Source: Plazaster borealis (lineage: Eukaryota > Echinodermata > Asteroidea > Forcipulatida > Labidiasteridae). From it: 64,000 nt of DNA. Position 1 is the stretch's first letter. Each line of letters begins with the position of its first letter. A program made the translations under genes and the position numbers. Positions 34,701 to 46,001 of this stretch are shown here, one piece after another. Location of the stretch: contig CM037475.1 in assembly GCA_021014325.1 (NCBI GenBank), forward strand, positions 5,425,001-5,489,000, read 5' to 3'. The notes beneath the pieces were generated by a model, which was not told the DNA's origin, searched no databases, and saw only the letters and a program-made list of their open reading frames with translations.

Positions 34701-34816
34701 GGCCCAATTTTATGGCACTGCGGAATTCTGAGCTTACAGTCTATGGAATCACATGCTTAACAGGGAGTCATGAGCGCAGAATTCTGTGGTAAGCAGTGCC
34801 ACGATACTGGGCCCTG
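34701..34816. mobile_element. Short palindromic element related to family G
   Basis: GGCCCAATTTTATGGCACTG and GCAGTGCCACGATACTGGGCCC are inverted ends; GCGGAATTCTGAGCTTAC and GCGCAGAATTCTGTGGTAAG are inner inverted blocks. A longer diverged relative lies at 47328-47520. Confidence 0.6.
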
Positions 34817-36297
34817 GTTAATTGTGTAGCTATGGGTCATCATGGTGGGTTTTTTTATGTCAAGACCTCGCTATGTTACAAACCCCCACCCGGCCCCTGG
34901 TCACATTGTTCGATCATATTAACAACTTAAAAGAACAACTAAAAATTCAATGTTGAACAGTTGGTGGTGTTGTTAAAACGGTTTGAAGTTGTGTAGACAG
35001 AATCATTGACCATACACATAACAAAAAATCACTTCAAAAATCGAACAAGTTGTTTTTCTAGCTTCCCCGGATATTTTGAAGTAGAGTTCTCGTGGAGTTC
35101 TCCTCCATTAGTGCAAGCACAAGAGCTTTTCAGTATCAGTAAAAGTCTCTTTTTTTTCTGTGAGGACAAGTAGGAGTAAAACAAATAGGAGTAGGGTTTG
35201 CTCTTAAACTGTTTTAGTGACTGGCCAGCAGGACCAGTTAGCTTGTCATTTCACTAGTCTGTCAGCTTTTTTACTTGTCCATATTTCAATTGAAATAGGG
35301 ATACTTTTCAACACTGAACTAGCCAGCCGGACCACTTGGAGTGAATTTTAACTGGTCCTCTGGTGTTTTAACTGGCAATGGCCAGCGGACCACTGTTAGG
35401 GGAGAACGCTGACAACTTGGGTGATATTCTTCCCATTTTAATCTGATTTTTCGATTTCTTTTTTACCCTCACAAAATCGACAAGATTGTCATGAATTAGC
35501 TTGATAAAATGTGTATAACTGCCCAAACCATATATTTGTAGGCCAGCCAAGAGCTATGTAATAAGAGAGTGGGACAACTTGCGATTTGAAGCCATTTTGG
35601 GTCAAAAAAATGCATGGAACCACACATGGTGCCAGACTAGATTGCAATTGGGTTTGTGCTACATTTGAACCGAAAATGGTGCTCTTAGCAACCACATGAG
35701 CAAAGAAAACTGGTCCCTCCATGTTGCAACTCTCTCAATACACAGCTCTGGCCCTTGTACTCAATAAAATGTTCCCCAATTTTTTCACGGGTCAAACATC
35801 ATGTGAGGTTCAAGTACAGGAGAAACGTACGCAAGTATGAGTGCTTTGACTCTTGTAACCCGTCATGGTAGAGTCTATGCGATTGGAATTGTCATGTATT
35901 TGTGCAAATTAATGCAAAGAGAATTACGGCTTATCTGTGGGAATTTCTTTTTTTAGTATTTCAACAATTGACGTCTGTATATTAAGAGAGATTTTGATGG
36001 ATGATTTAGTGTGAATTATAGTATGCAAATAAATCTGAATACATTTGCATCACAGAAAATTGCAGTGACGTACGTATGAAGGAATGAAATGGATGGGCCT
36101 TAAAATTAAATTGAATGTGGGAATTAAATAATTTTTTCTCAGGACTCCCAAGTAGCTCAATTTTAGCAGTTAATTTGTGAAAATGTTGCCCCTTTGAATC
36201 ACTGCCAAGCATTGATTTATTTTTTATTTTTTACCATACACCGATGTGTGACAAACACTAATAACAGTTGAACAGAAACAAACCCATGAGCTTACTA
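34817..36297. other. Intronic DNA, nothing recognised
   Basis: A short degenerate run of ACTGGTCC/GGCCAGC motifs lies around 35215-35400; otherwise unremarkable. Confidence 0.35.
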
Positions 36298-36372
36298 CTC
36301 GGGTGAGATTCGAACCCATGACCCCTGCCGTTCTAGAACAGATGTCTCACCACTAGACCACTGAGCTTGCCG
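36298..36372 (-). mobile_element. tRNA-like head (SINE family J)
   Basis: Reverse strand: AAGCTCAGTGGTCTAGTGG (A box), a well-paired anticodon arm CTGTT/GGCAG around a 7-base loop, and GGGTTCGAATCTCACCC (B box). It shares TCTAGAA and box sequences with 25663 and 8056. Confidence 0.55.
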
Positions 36373-36478
36373 GTGACGATAGGCAAGTTTCAGTCCTGTC
36401 ACAAGCAACGGTTCGAACTGGCCTCTTGCCAAAGTTTGAAAAGTTGCTTGTTATTCTACCTATGTTGTTTCAAAAATT

Positions 36479-36590
36479 CAAATCTGCGATGGTGAAATAT
36501 TCTTTTTCATGACATACTCTGACTGTGTGCCAAAATCCATGCTTGTATCATCAAAGGCACAATTCCCACAAATATTTCCCCTATCTCCCC
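36479..36590 (+). repeat. Single arm of hairpin family I
   Basis: AATCTGCGATGG, GACATACTCTGACTGTGTGC, CAAAATCCATGCTTGTATCA and GCACAATTCCCACAAATATT match one arm and the outer flank of 8345-8670. Confidence 0.65.
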
Positions 36591-37108
36591 CGCTATGATT
36601 TCACGAAGAAAAAAATTCATATCAATTATTCAAAGTTAGAATAGTGTGACAACACTTGATTTATTTCACTCATGAATCGAGTAAAATGCTTGTCCTTCTT
36701 GGCCTACATATTGCAACATACGCTGTTTCACAAAATTAAAAAAATTGTTGCCAGTGTTTCAATAGAACTTATAGCTCCGTTGTGACTCATTGGGTATAAC
36801 GTAAATCCATACTAATTATTAAAAAGCTATTTATGCCGTTGTGTTTGGACTGCTTTGAGATTCATTAAAACAGTGCGTTGTTTTCTGGCCATTTGCATAC
36901 CAGTTTACAAAATCATTAGCATTCAGACAACTAGTTAATTCTAACAAAGCTCTTTTTAAAATGATGTTTGCCGAATTAATTAGATTAAAATATCGCCGAC
37001 TGCAAGATCATGTTTGTCAGTTAAAAGCACTTAGTGTTTCAGACATGGATTATTTAAATTGCTGTAAATTGTATGAAGCTAGAGAGCGAAGTTAATGTTG
37101 TGGGTTCA

Positions 37109-37539
37109 TTAAAAGCAACAAATCATCAGCGATTTAAAGGGATAGTATACGTTTGGTAATTTGAACCCACTGTTTGTTTCAATCCTATAGTTGTAGGTAT
37201 ATACCCTAAAAATAACCTGTGAAAATTTCATTTCAAAAGGTGGTAGCGTTTTTGAGATATTGTCGAAAAATTTGGAGCGGTAGAATAATCTGCAATTGGA
37301 ACACACAATCTGAGAAATGTTTCTGACAGAAACGCTTCTCAGATTCAATTTTGTTTTGATAAAAACTTACATCTTTTTCCATAACCACATTACTTCCAAG
37401 TAAAATGTTTCTCAAAATGCTTTATACTATCAGAAGCTGCTGTACTTCTTACCAAGTAATTTTTGATTGCCATTAAATTTATGAGTAATTACCAAAAGTA
37501 TACAGACCCTTTAAAAGCAACAAATTTTCAGCGATTTAA
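37109..37539. mobile_element. TTAA-type MITE, subfamily D, copy 3, with long flanking duplication
   Basis: The MITE itself is 37134-37514, with TTAA ends and inverted termini TTAAAGGGATAGTATACG / AGTATACAGACCCTTTAA. Both sides carry a near-identical block starting TTAAAAGCAACAAAT and ending TCAGCGATTTAA (37109-37137 and 37510-37539), about 28 bp, far longer than a TTAA duplication. Confidence 0.8.
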
Positions 37540-37952
37540 TAGAGAGAAATGTGTTACATATATTTGAAGTACGATACCTTTTGGCAAATCCATGTTATAG
37601 TTTTGGCATTAATTTGGTTTACAGAACCCAGGCTTTTGTGCCCAAAACAATCTCAGGCCTATAAATTCAAAGACTGAGTTCAACAGTCCTAATTCCAAGA
37701 AATCTTTCAAGGCATTCATTATTAGTGTTTTATAGTTTGTATACTAAGTCTTTCCATTTTCTGAAGGGAAACAAAAAAGGGATTTTTTTTTAAAAATCTG
37801 TAAAGAAAAAGAAAGACTCCTGGTAATGACAAGAGCACAGTAGTCAAAAGGCTTTGTCTAAATCAAGCGACTTTGTCTCCGGCTAGAGCTGTTGCAGAAT
37901 TGGCCTTTTTAGTGATCCAGCCATAGCCACTCAGCTGAAGCCATCAATTCGG

Positions 37953-38330
37953 CAGGGCTCGAATTTTAAGAAAAAAATCCACTAGACCACAGGGCTTGTA
38001 GCTCAAAACGTTTACTGGACCAGATCATTTTGTACAAGACCAGAATCAAAATGAGGAAAAAAGGTTATCTACACAGATTTACACTTGAGCCGTTTTGATT
38101 GAAACAAGCTCTAAGAGAAGATTGATCTCATTCTTGTCTTATGGTTAATACTTCAATATTCAACAGAATTGAAAGATACTTGTCTTTCTCAGTTTAAATT
38201 GGAAATAACAGAGAGGTATTGTTGTTCAAAAACACAAGATCGCCAGACTGGTACGCTTGATAGTTAACTTGCCTACAGCGCTAAAATCACTGGCCTCGGG
38301 CCTGTGGTCTAGTGTAAATTTCGAGCCCTG
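37953..38330. mobile_element. CAGGGCTCGA element (family H), copy 2 with target duplication
   Basis: Ends CAGGGCTCGAATTTT and AAATTTCGAGCCCTG are inverted, and AATTCGG stands immediately outside on each side (37946-37952 and 38331-38337). CAGGG ends are typical of hAT elements, which normally make 8-bp duplications. No transposase is encoded. Confidence 0.75.
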
Positions 38331-38994
38331 AATTCGGTCATGGCAAATTTTTTAGAACAACCACTCATCTCGTATAAATCAGGGCCATTTCTTCTTCCAA
38401 GAAGACATTAGTGCATGGTGTATCCAAAGCAATCACTCTAATATTGAACATCAAATAGCCTCAACTTATAAACAATAATAATGATGATAGTGTTTTCTTT
38501 ATTTATATAAAAAAATAAATTCTCAAAATTCTGAGAAAGCAATCATTCATTTCAGCGTAATCCTCTGCACAGGTTTCTTTCGTAGAATGGTTGTCACTTC
38601 AAACTAATTTTGGCGCCACTGATTGTGGCGCCACTGATTATATGGTGTTACTTTGGTTCTTTCTGCCATGAAAGATTCCCTCTCGGAAAAAGTACACAGT
38701 TGCGTGGTCTACTTTCTGGGAGTTCAGAGATTTGTATTACCTTTTAAAGATGAAAATGTGGCCATGTTGAGTGATGGCATCCGTCACCGTAGCTTTTATC
38801 TGATCAGACATGTCGACCTGCCTCATAAAAGTAAATTGATATTCAGAATAAATTTTTTCGATTGGATGATAAACTGTTACTCAACAAATCCTGTCCTATG
38901 ACCGAGGCTCTTCATTATTCTTATTTTCAAAATCGGAAAATTGCAACGTTCATCACGGATGGAATGTCTGTAGTAGGATGGACACAGCAATTAG

Positions 38995-39142
38995 TTAAAG
39001 GCATAGTGTTAGCCAGAGGGGTGTCTGGGTGTCTTTTGGACACCCTGTTTTAAATTTGGACACCCTGTTTTATCTGTCATTTACACAATTTGGACACCCA
39101 GTTTTGAAATTTCCAGTGAATTTGGACACCATTTGGATATCA
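38995..39142 (+). repeat. Short direct repeats TTTGGACACCC(TG)TTTT
   Basis: TTTTGGACACCCTGTTTTA, TTTGGACACCCTGTTTTA, TTTGGACACCCAGTTTTGAA and TTTGGACACCATTTGG follow one another at irregular spacing of 25-45 bp. Origin unknown. Confidence 0.5.
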
Positions 39143-39795
39143 TTTTAATCAACCAAATTTTGCAACAGAACAACTTCTGCATCTCAAAATAAAATTGCAA
39201 GACAAAGAATTATTTTGTTGAACTGTTTTCATTTTTTATTTTTTATTTTTTTTTCTACTGTAAATGAAGAGAAAGCTCTTTGGTTATATTGAGTAATAGT
39301 TCCACCATGTTTGAAAAACAGAGTTTCTCTGCGCAATTCGCAGACAAATTTACAAATTCAAATTCACAGCGAATCAAAATTGATCGTATTTTTTTTACCA
39401 CTAGAGGCGCTATCAGCGGTAAATTTCTTTTCATCACAATTATAATTAACAGAGAAGAACACTATTGACTGCTGATTTAAATGCAGAAATGTTTAACCAG
39501 CCAAGTTATACCGTGCCAGTATTCATGTATTAATAGGTTGTGCTAACAATAGAAACCCTTTCAGCAAAATTCGTTCAGTATCACTATTAATGATGTAAAC
39601 ATGAGTAGACAGCCGTTTGCAAATTACAAGCTTCAGTGATTGCTCATGGTTTAAAGAGCCTCACTGTTTATCAATTTTTTTTGGACCAAAGGAAAAAGTG
39701 AAGTGATTTGATTATTTTGTTCACATAAGTTTGAGTTTTAAAAATAAACATGGTTCTTAAAGTACCCCCCTTGCATGTTCATACCAAGCAAAACT

Positions 39796-40169
39796 CAGGG
39801 CTCGAATTTGGGGGGGAAATCCACAAGACTGTAGGGCTTGTAGCTCAAAACTTTTACTAGACCAGAAAATTTGTTACAAGAAAAGTCTATCTACACAGTG
39901 TCACAATTAAACTGTTTTTATCTGAACAAGCACTAAGAGAAGATTTATCTCATTTGTCTTATCGGTAAAACTTTCATACTCAGCAGAATTGAAAAATATT
40001 TATCAGACTAAAAGCCAACAGTTGAACATTATATTTTAAAATTAAAGATGAGGTGAGGTATTATTATTCAACAACACAAGACCACCGGACTTGTCCAGTC
40101 ATAAGTTTACTGGCCCGACACTAAAAACACTGGCCTCTGGCCTGCGGTTCAGTATAAATTTCAACCCTG
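39796..40169. mobile_element. CAGGGCTCGA element (family H), copy 3
   Basis: CAGGGCTCGAATTTGGGGGG start, ATAAATTTCAACCCTG end, internal CTAAGAGAAGATTTATCTCA and TACTGGCCCGACACTAAAA. No clear target duplication. Confidence 0.7.
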
Positions 40170-40189
40170 AGACTGTGTCCAAATTAATG

Positions 40190-40775
40190 GCTTCAGCAGT
40201 GGCTATGGCTAGATTCCTTAAAGTGCCTATTCAAGCCATAACCGTAGCCATAGTTGCTTAATTTAGACAGGACCTTACTTTGAGTAAATCCTCAATTATT
40301 TCATATTTCACTACACATCTGCGTTCCAAGAAATTAACCTTGGTATTTTTTCATCTTTTATTTTGAAGCCCTAGTTACCACAGACCCCATGCAAGGGCTC
40401 GAGCTGCCCAAAAAAATAAAATAAAAAAATAACAGATTCATCTGCCTAAAGTGACACACAGTATGTTGTATATGATATTTTAGCTGGCAACCTAAGTCAA
40501 CAGACTATGCAAATCTGTGCGTCCAAGCAGAGCTCAGTTGTATAATCTGTAGAAAGTAGAAAATGTCATGACCTGTCTGAAATTGCAGCTGCATCTGCAT
40601 CTGCGGCTGTGGCTATCTCACCACTTCATCATGGGTTGAAGCAAAGGAAGCCGTGAACAACACCCTTAGCAACAGCCATAGCCAACAATTTGGACACAAA
40701 ACAAAAAGTAGTAATATTGCATTTTTGGCTGGTAACCTTAAGTCTGTGCTAAGCAAATGGTGCGCTTCACTGGCC
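40190..40775. repeat. Mixed family L and family G fragments
   Basis: AGTGGCTATGGCTAGA..AGCCATAACCGTAGCCATAG (40190-40262) and CTGCGGCTGTGGCTA..AACAGCCATAGCCAAC (40586-40690) are family L palindromes. TTTAGCTGGCAACC (40482-40495) and TTTTTGGCTGGTAACC (40718-40733) are family G pieces. Confidence 0.45.
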
Positions 40776-41128
40776 CAGATAATTATTGGTCCACGAAAAC
40801 ATTATTTCCAATTTGTCTGTGTCTAAGAGTGGGAAGTAGGATGAAAAATGTATCATGTCATAGATCGTGATTTGTTACTTAGAGTGATGAATTGAAAGCG
40901 AGGGAAAACTTGAGTGATTCAAAACTCCTGAATATTCTATCACATAAAAGAAATAGTTTTTATTTATTATATTAGATTAGATTAGATAACTTTATTCAAT
41001 CCAAAACTGGAAATTACAATATCATGTTGTTTTTGAGAAAGAGAGAAAAGCAATTGATTTAGTGGAACCATCACAGCTCCTGTTACTCTTGTTGGACTGT
41101 TTCTAAAACTCCTGAATATACATGTGGA

Positions 41129-41480
41129 TTAAAGGGTGTGTACAACATTGGTAAGAATGAAAATATAAATATTCACAGATTTGCACATAACTCACATGTT
41201 ATAAAGATGGTCATGGTAGAAAACTTCCCTTGAAATAGTTTTGCTTGAAATGCCATAGTTTTTACGAAATGAGTAAAATAATAGTGTTTATCCTGCAGGA
41301 TAAATTCCGATGTTTGAAAAAAAGTTAAAACACATAAGGGGGTTTTTCACTGTTTTCTCATGACTCCGAAGACCGATTTAGCTTAAACTTTCACAGGTTT
41401 GTTATTTCATGTATATGTTGGGTCACATCGAGTTTGGATACAGGTCTTTGGCAATTACCAATGTTGTACACACCCTTTAA
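41129..41480 (-). mobile_element. TTAA-type MITE, subfamily E, copy 2 (intact ends)
   Basis: TTAAAGGGTGTGTACAACAT and ATGTTGTACACACCCTTTAA are perfect 20-bp inverted ends, with TTAA at both termini. A small central palindrome reads TCCTGCAGGA. Confidence 0.88.
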
Positions 41481-41640
41481 ACAAAACCTAGCTTGTAATT
41501 GTCAGTTTTTGCAAGGAAAGCATTTGGTCGGGGTGAATTGTCCCATTTTTTAAAAATGATTGTAATTTATTGATTTTTATTGGTGTGGGAAACAACACGT
41601 GTTGGATCTAGAATTCTTGTAGAGGGAGAGGTCAATGGTA

Positions 41641-41960
41641 AATTATTCAGTCACTTTTTTAATTACTTTCGCTTTTTTTTGTTGTAGCGGTGTATAACCT
41701 TTCTCGGCCTTATGCGTGTGGTGCTTTTTGACTCGCATTAATGAATAACTGTTTGGCCGTGTTAAGACATGGTTAGACACAAAGGTCAGGGCAGCACCGT
41801 GGATATGGTCCGCTCTCCCGCCCCCGGAGCGTTGTTTACAACTTGCTCCGGACTGCAAATCAGCTACATGAGATTGTTTGGACATCACCGAATTGCTCGC
41901 TGTCCAATCTTTAGACAAACACTCGTTTATCTGAGCGCTCTAAAAGTCTAAATATAAGGC
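41641..41960. other. Repeat-free, higher-GC stretch
   Basis: No family match. ORFs on both strands (91 and 60 codons) lack recognisable motifs. It could be a regulatory element or an unrecognised exon; no convincing splice pair is seen. Confidence 0.15.
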
Positions 41961-42828
41961 TAACTACTTCATCATTGGGGGGGGGGGGAGTGTAATTCAG
42001 GGAGACCTAGGTTTAGGCAGTGATGATTACCGGGTCATCTTGAGAAGATGGCATCACTTGCGGAGGGGGATGTAAGGGACTGGTTTAAACAAATATTACT
42101 AGGTGCAAGAGGGAGAACCATGATTGTAATTCTCTATCGCCAGCCATTGGGATTGGGGAAGCTTACGTTACTGTGGAAGATTTGGAGCCGTAGGATTATT
42201 TTAATTTTTTTTGTATATATTTATATATATTTGTTTTGTGGAGGGGGTGAATTTGAGCTTAAATATAAACTGATCACCCAGTGTTTACAAAAGTGGCTTG
42301 TGGCTTGGATGGTTGCCAGATTTATTGCTGTTGTTTGTTTAAAGTTTGACGTTTGTTATGGCTTTGTGTGGGGGAGTTAAGATGTTTTGAGAAGGGAGTT
42401 GGGGAAATGTGTTGTTTACTCTTTCTGGTATGAATTCTTCATGGCCTAAGACTGAAGAGGGCTTCCAAATGACACAGCCTACTGTTTTCGTGTTTGTTTT
42501 TTTCTATTACTGTAAACAATAGATTTATTGAAACATTCTTAGCTGTTCAAAAAGTTAGGTTTTTTTTTAAAGGATCCTTGGTTTCATTACCAGAAATATT
42601 AAAAAGAAATTAACATGACCTTTAAGATGGTTTGTGTGATGTGAGGATAAAACAATACGGAAGAGGCAAACCATATTGTTGTCTTGTTCACTGACCTCGT
42701 TGATGTGATAAGAGCTCTAGAGGAGGTTTGTGATTTCAACAGATTTGATAATCCACAATTACCTCGGTGATTAAATGAAGTGTTTGGAATCATCAGGATG
42801 GTCAGATGGTTTGCTCAACTGAGCGGAA

Positions 42829-43500
42829 GATTGATGAAAGAGGAGATGGAGAGATTGAGGAGGAAGATAGAAAGAGGAGAGGGTTGAGACGTAGAGGAAA
42901 AGGGGGGGTGAGGTGTGAGGGGAGTGAACGAAGAGGAGGTGATGTGGGAGGGGTTTTAAAGATGGTGACCGAGAAAAGGTGTAAATCGAAGGAAGATTGA
43001 GGTATTGAGGAGAAAGATAGAAAGAGGAGAGGGTTGAGGCGGGGAGGAAAGGGGCGAGGTGTGAGGGGAGTGAAGGCAGAGGAGGTGATGTGGGAGGGGT
43101 TTTAAAGATGGTGACTGAGAAAAGGTGTAAATCGGTGGAAGATTGAGGTCTTGAGGAGAAAGATAGAAAGAGGAGAGGGTTGAGACGTAGAGGAAAAGGG
43201 GGGCGAGGTGTGAGGGGAGTGAAGGAAGAGGAGTTGATGTGGGAGGGGTTTTAAAGATGGTGACCGAGAAAAGGTGTAAATCGGAGGAAAAAAATTGAGG
43301 TATTGAGGAGAAAGATAGAAAGAGGAGAGGGTTGAGGCGGGGAGGAAAGGGGGCGAGATGTGAGGGGAGTGAACGCAGAGGAGGTGATGTGGGAGGGGTT
43401 TTAAAGATGGTGAACGAGAAAAAGTGTAAATCGGTGGAAGATTGAGGTATTGAGAAGGGGCTGGAGCAAAGTGATGCGGAGGGAGTTAAGATGATGGTTG
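42829..43500 (+). repeat. Purine-rich tandem array, 146-152-bp unit, about 4.3 copies
   Basis: GATAGAAAGAGGAGAGGG starts at 42866, 43016, 43162 and 43314. Each unit continues through AGGTGTGAGGGGAGTGAA, GATGTGGGAGGGGTTTTAAA and GATGGTGACCGAGAAAAGG. The + strand is over 80 percent purine in long runs, a triplex-prone composition. The 192-codon Ser/Pro-rich reverse ORF is a by-product. Confidence 0.88.
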
Positions 43501-43706
43501 AGGAAATGTGCGGATCAACGAAGTATAAGTTCAATGCGATAAGTGGTGTTTGATATTAAATTCACCTAGAGAAATTAGTGAGTTTTTACTATAAACGGCA
43601 AGCTGTATTCTGGTGAAGATCATGCTGGATGTGTAAAAGCAAATGTTGTACACCTGAATTTCAACCCAAAATAGCAAGAATAAGACGCCAATTTTAGAGA
43701 CTTTGT

Positions 43707-43825
43707 GACACTAGGTGGCAGCAGAGATACCAGGTAAATTAGGATTGATTATGAAGTCCTGAGCATGCACACTTGTCCGTCTGAGAAAAATGGATTAACC
43801 TGATAAGTCTGCTGCCTCCTGGGGT
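43707..43825. mobile_element. CACTAGGTGGCAG inverted-end element (family M), copy 2
   Basis: CACTAGGTGGCAGCAGA at 43709-43725 faces TCTGCTGCCTCCTGGGG at 43808-43824, enclosing about 80 bp. TACCAGGTAAATTAGG and GGATTAACCTGATAAG are inner near-inverted blocks. Confidence 0.6.
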
Positions 43826-44007
43826 ACCCAAAGGACTCCCATTGGATGTTCATCTTGATGTTTGTCTTGCCAATGGGGTGGCCTGGTCGGTGTTTGGAGA
43901 ATGGATCGAACCAAAGGGAGAACCTGGGCGCTCTTACCTTCTGGTCCATTCTGATCCATGTCCTCTTGGTTGCATTCTCACAATTTACATCCAGCCAACA
44001 CTATACA

Positions 44008-44392
44008 GGGCCCAATTTCATAAAGCATGTAAGCACAAAAACTTGCTAAGCACAGAATTACTTAGGAAAAATAGGTTACCAGCCAAAAGACCATACAGTT
44101 ACCATTGCTGTGACTGATACCCCACTCATTTCTTGCTTAGCAAAGAAATTTGCTGGGCAGAATTTTCTGCTAAACAGCTTTATGAAATTGAGCCCAGGGC
44201 CCGATTTCATAGAGCTGCTTAAGCACAAAAGGTAGCTAAGCACAATAACATTTTGCTTACCAAAATAAGGTTACCAGCCAAACTACCATGTCACATGTAC
44301 AATTTGTGACTGGTATCCTGCTCATTTCTGCTTAGCAGGAAATTGTTAAGCAATATTTTCTGCTTAAGCAGCTCCATGAAATTAGGCCCAGG
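44008..44392. mobile_element. Two abutting TAAGCA palindromic elements (family G)
   Basis: The first is 44008-44195: GGGCCCAATTTCATAAAGC to GCTTTATGAAATTGAGCCC. The second is 44197-44392: GGGCCCGATTTCATAGAGC to GCTCCATGAAATTAGGCCC. They are adjacent with one base or less between, and each has TAGGTTACCAGCCAAA-type centre blocks. Confidence 0.8.
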
Positions 44393-44811
44393 AGAGTTCC
44401 CAGCACTGATTTTGAAAAAGTGGGACGCTGCATTCCTCGTTGACCCTTGTACCCCTTAGACCAAATTGATGAGGGTGGACACTAAATAAAATGACTTGCC
44501 TCTTCTTAATTGATTGCTCATAAGAAGCAAGCCAAGATCAGGTTGAGGTTTCGGTCTTCTTGGGAAGTACTAAGATGGCCACAGGCTAGCGTATCTCCAG
44601 GGTTTTCATTACCTAGTATTTGTTACTTGCGCCAAAGGTCAGCTTCAGTGTTTTTCCAGAGACTTCACTGTTATTTTAATTTTATAATGGGTTTGAGATG
44701 TAAACCCTCTAACCCCCTTCAAAAAGCTAAGTGCTATTTTTGTATAAGAAAGAAAAACGGTGTAATTTTGGAGAGTGTGGGCAGTGGTTGTATTTCACCT
44801 ATAATGTTTCA

Positions 44812-45538
44812 TTAAAGGCATCGTACACATTTGGTAATTGGAGCCTATTGTTTGTTTCAAACCTATATAGTTGTAGATATATACCCTAAAACTAACCTGT
44901 GAAAATTTCATTTCAAAAGGTGGTAGCGTTTTTGAGATATTGTTGAAAATCTGGAGGGGTTATGTTAATCTGCATTGGAATACACACTCTGAGAAGCGTT
45001 ACGCATAACGATTCAAATGTTTTGGGTGATAAAAACTGATGTATTTTTCCATAACCGTGGGGTGTCGTGGCCGAGCGGTTAAGAGCGCCGGATTCAAGCT
45101 TTGGTGTTTGATCAGCAGAGTGTGGGTTCGAATCCCGGTCGTGACACTTGTGTCCTTGAGCAAGACACTTAACCATAAGCTTCTCTCCACCCAGGGGTAA
45201 ATGGGTACCTGTGAGGGCAGAGATGGTTCTTGTGATTGATTTAGCCGAGTAGCGCATTTGTTGCACAAGGTTGTATACTCCCCAGGGAGCTGAGATGGTT
45301 TAAGGAATGATTTAAGGCCCAGTGACCAGGGGTAATAATGTGAAGCGCTTTGGGACGCCCTTCGGGCGTGAAAAGCGCTATATAAAAACTAACTATTATT
45401 ATTATTATTATTATTATTTCGAAGTGAAAAGTTTTTCAAAATGCATTATACTATCCAAAGCTGCTGTACTTCTTACCAAGTAAATTTGTATTGCCATTAA
45501 TTATCAGAGTCATTACCAAACGTGTACGATGCCTTTAA
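44812..45538 (+). mobile_element. TTAA-type MITE, subfamily D, copy 4, interrupted by a SINE
   Basis: TTAAAGGCATCGTACACAT at the left, GTGTACGATGCCTTTAA at the right, TTAA on both. The body matches 37134-37514 up to TTTTTCCATAACC (45056) and resumes at TTCGAAGTGAAAAGTTTTTC (45419). The middle is the family B SINE. Confidence 0.85.
45059..45418 (+). mobile_element. tRNA-Leu(CAA)-like SINE (family B) nested in a MITE
   Basis: The head 45062-45147 folds as a tRNA: acceptor GTGTCGT/GTGACAC with two wobble pairs, A box TGGCCGAGCGG, anticodon stem CCGGA/TTTGG with 7-base loop TTCAAGC (anticodon CAA at 45095-45097), a long variable arm and B box GGTTCGAATCC. The body is followed by hairpin ACGCCC-TTC-GGGCGT at 45355-45369, then GCGCTATATAAAA and (ATT)n. 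Confidence 0.88.
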
Positions 45539-45852
45539 TTTGTGGTGCTTTTAATTTTTGCAATGTGTTATAATGATGATGACTTAAGTTGGGGTGGAGA
45601 TTAAGGACAGGAGTTGGCAACCTGGGTATTGGTTTAACCTTCTTAGTATACCATCCCCTGCCTGCAGTAACTTCAGTAAGCATTAATGTAATTAAAGATA
45701 CATGTAGGATCAACGTTTGGTTATCAAGAAATATACAATTAAAGTCGCCAGCGAAAGTTTAAGTTTTAGATGTGGGAGGAAAAACCCAGAGAATTATTCC
45801 AGAAGAAAACCTGCGCAGTCAGGTAGTGACTGAAAACCCAATCCACATAGTG

Positions 45853-45929
45853 CCCCTGGCGTGATCTGAACCGGGGTCCTAGAGCTGGAAGGCGAGGAAA
45901 GATACCACTACGCCAACCCTACCTCCCAT
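45853..45929 (-). mobile_element. tRNA-like pseudogene or SINE head
   Basis: Reverse strand: GGTTGGCGTAGTGG (A box) and CCCGGTTCAGATCACG (B box), about 45 bp apart. No matching body was identified. It lies about 70 bp before coding exon 2. Confidence 0.45.
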
Positions 45930-46001
45930 GACTATTGCTACTGTGTACATCTGCTAACTCAATCTTCTAACTGACATTATTTTCTTTGGTATCCTCCACA
46001 G

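Noticed and set aside
38653..38901. 82-codon + ORF in the short-form intron 1
   Set aside because: Looks superficially protein-like, but no family is recognised and no acceptor/donor pair in a compatible phase was found.
42956..43534. 192-codon Ser/Pro-rich reverse ORF
   Set aside because: It lies entirely on the complement of the purine-rich tandem array; composition explains the lack of stops.
45062..45147. tRNA-Leu(CAA) gene
   Set aside because: The fold is good, but the same head with the same 3' body occurs at 8686, 16161 and 47759, and it is inserted in a MITE, so it is a SINE head.
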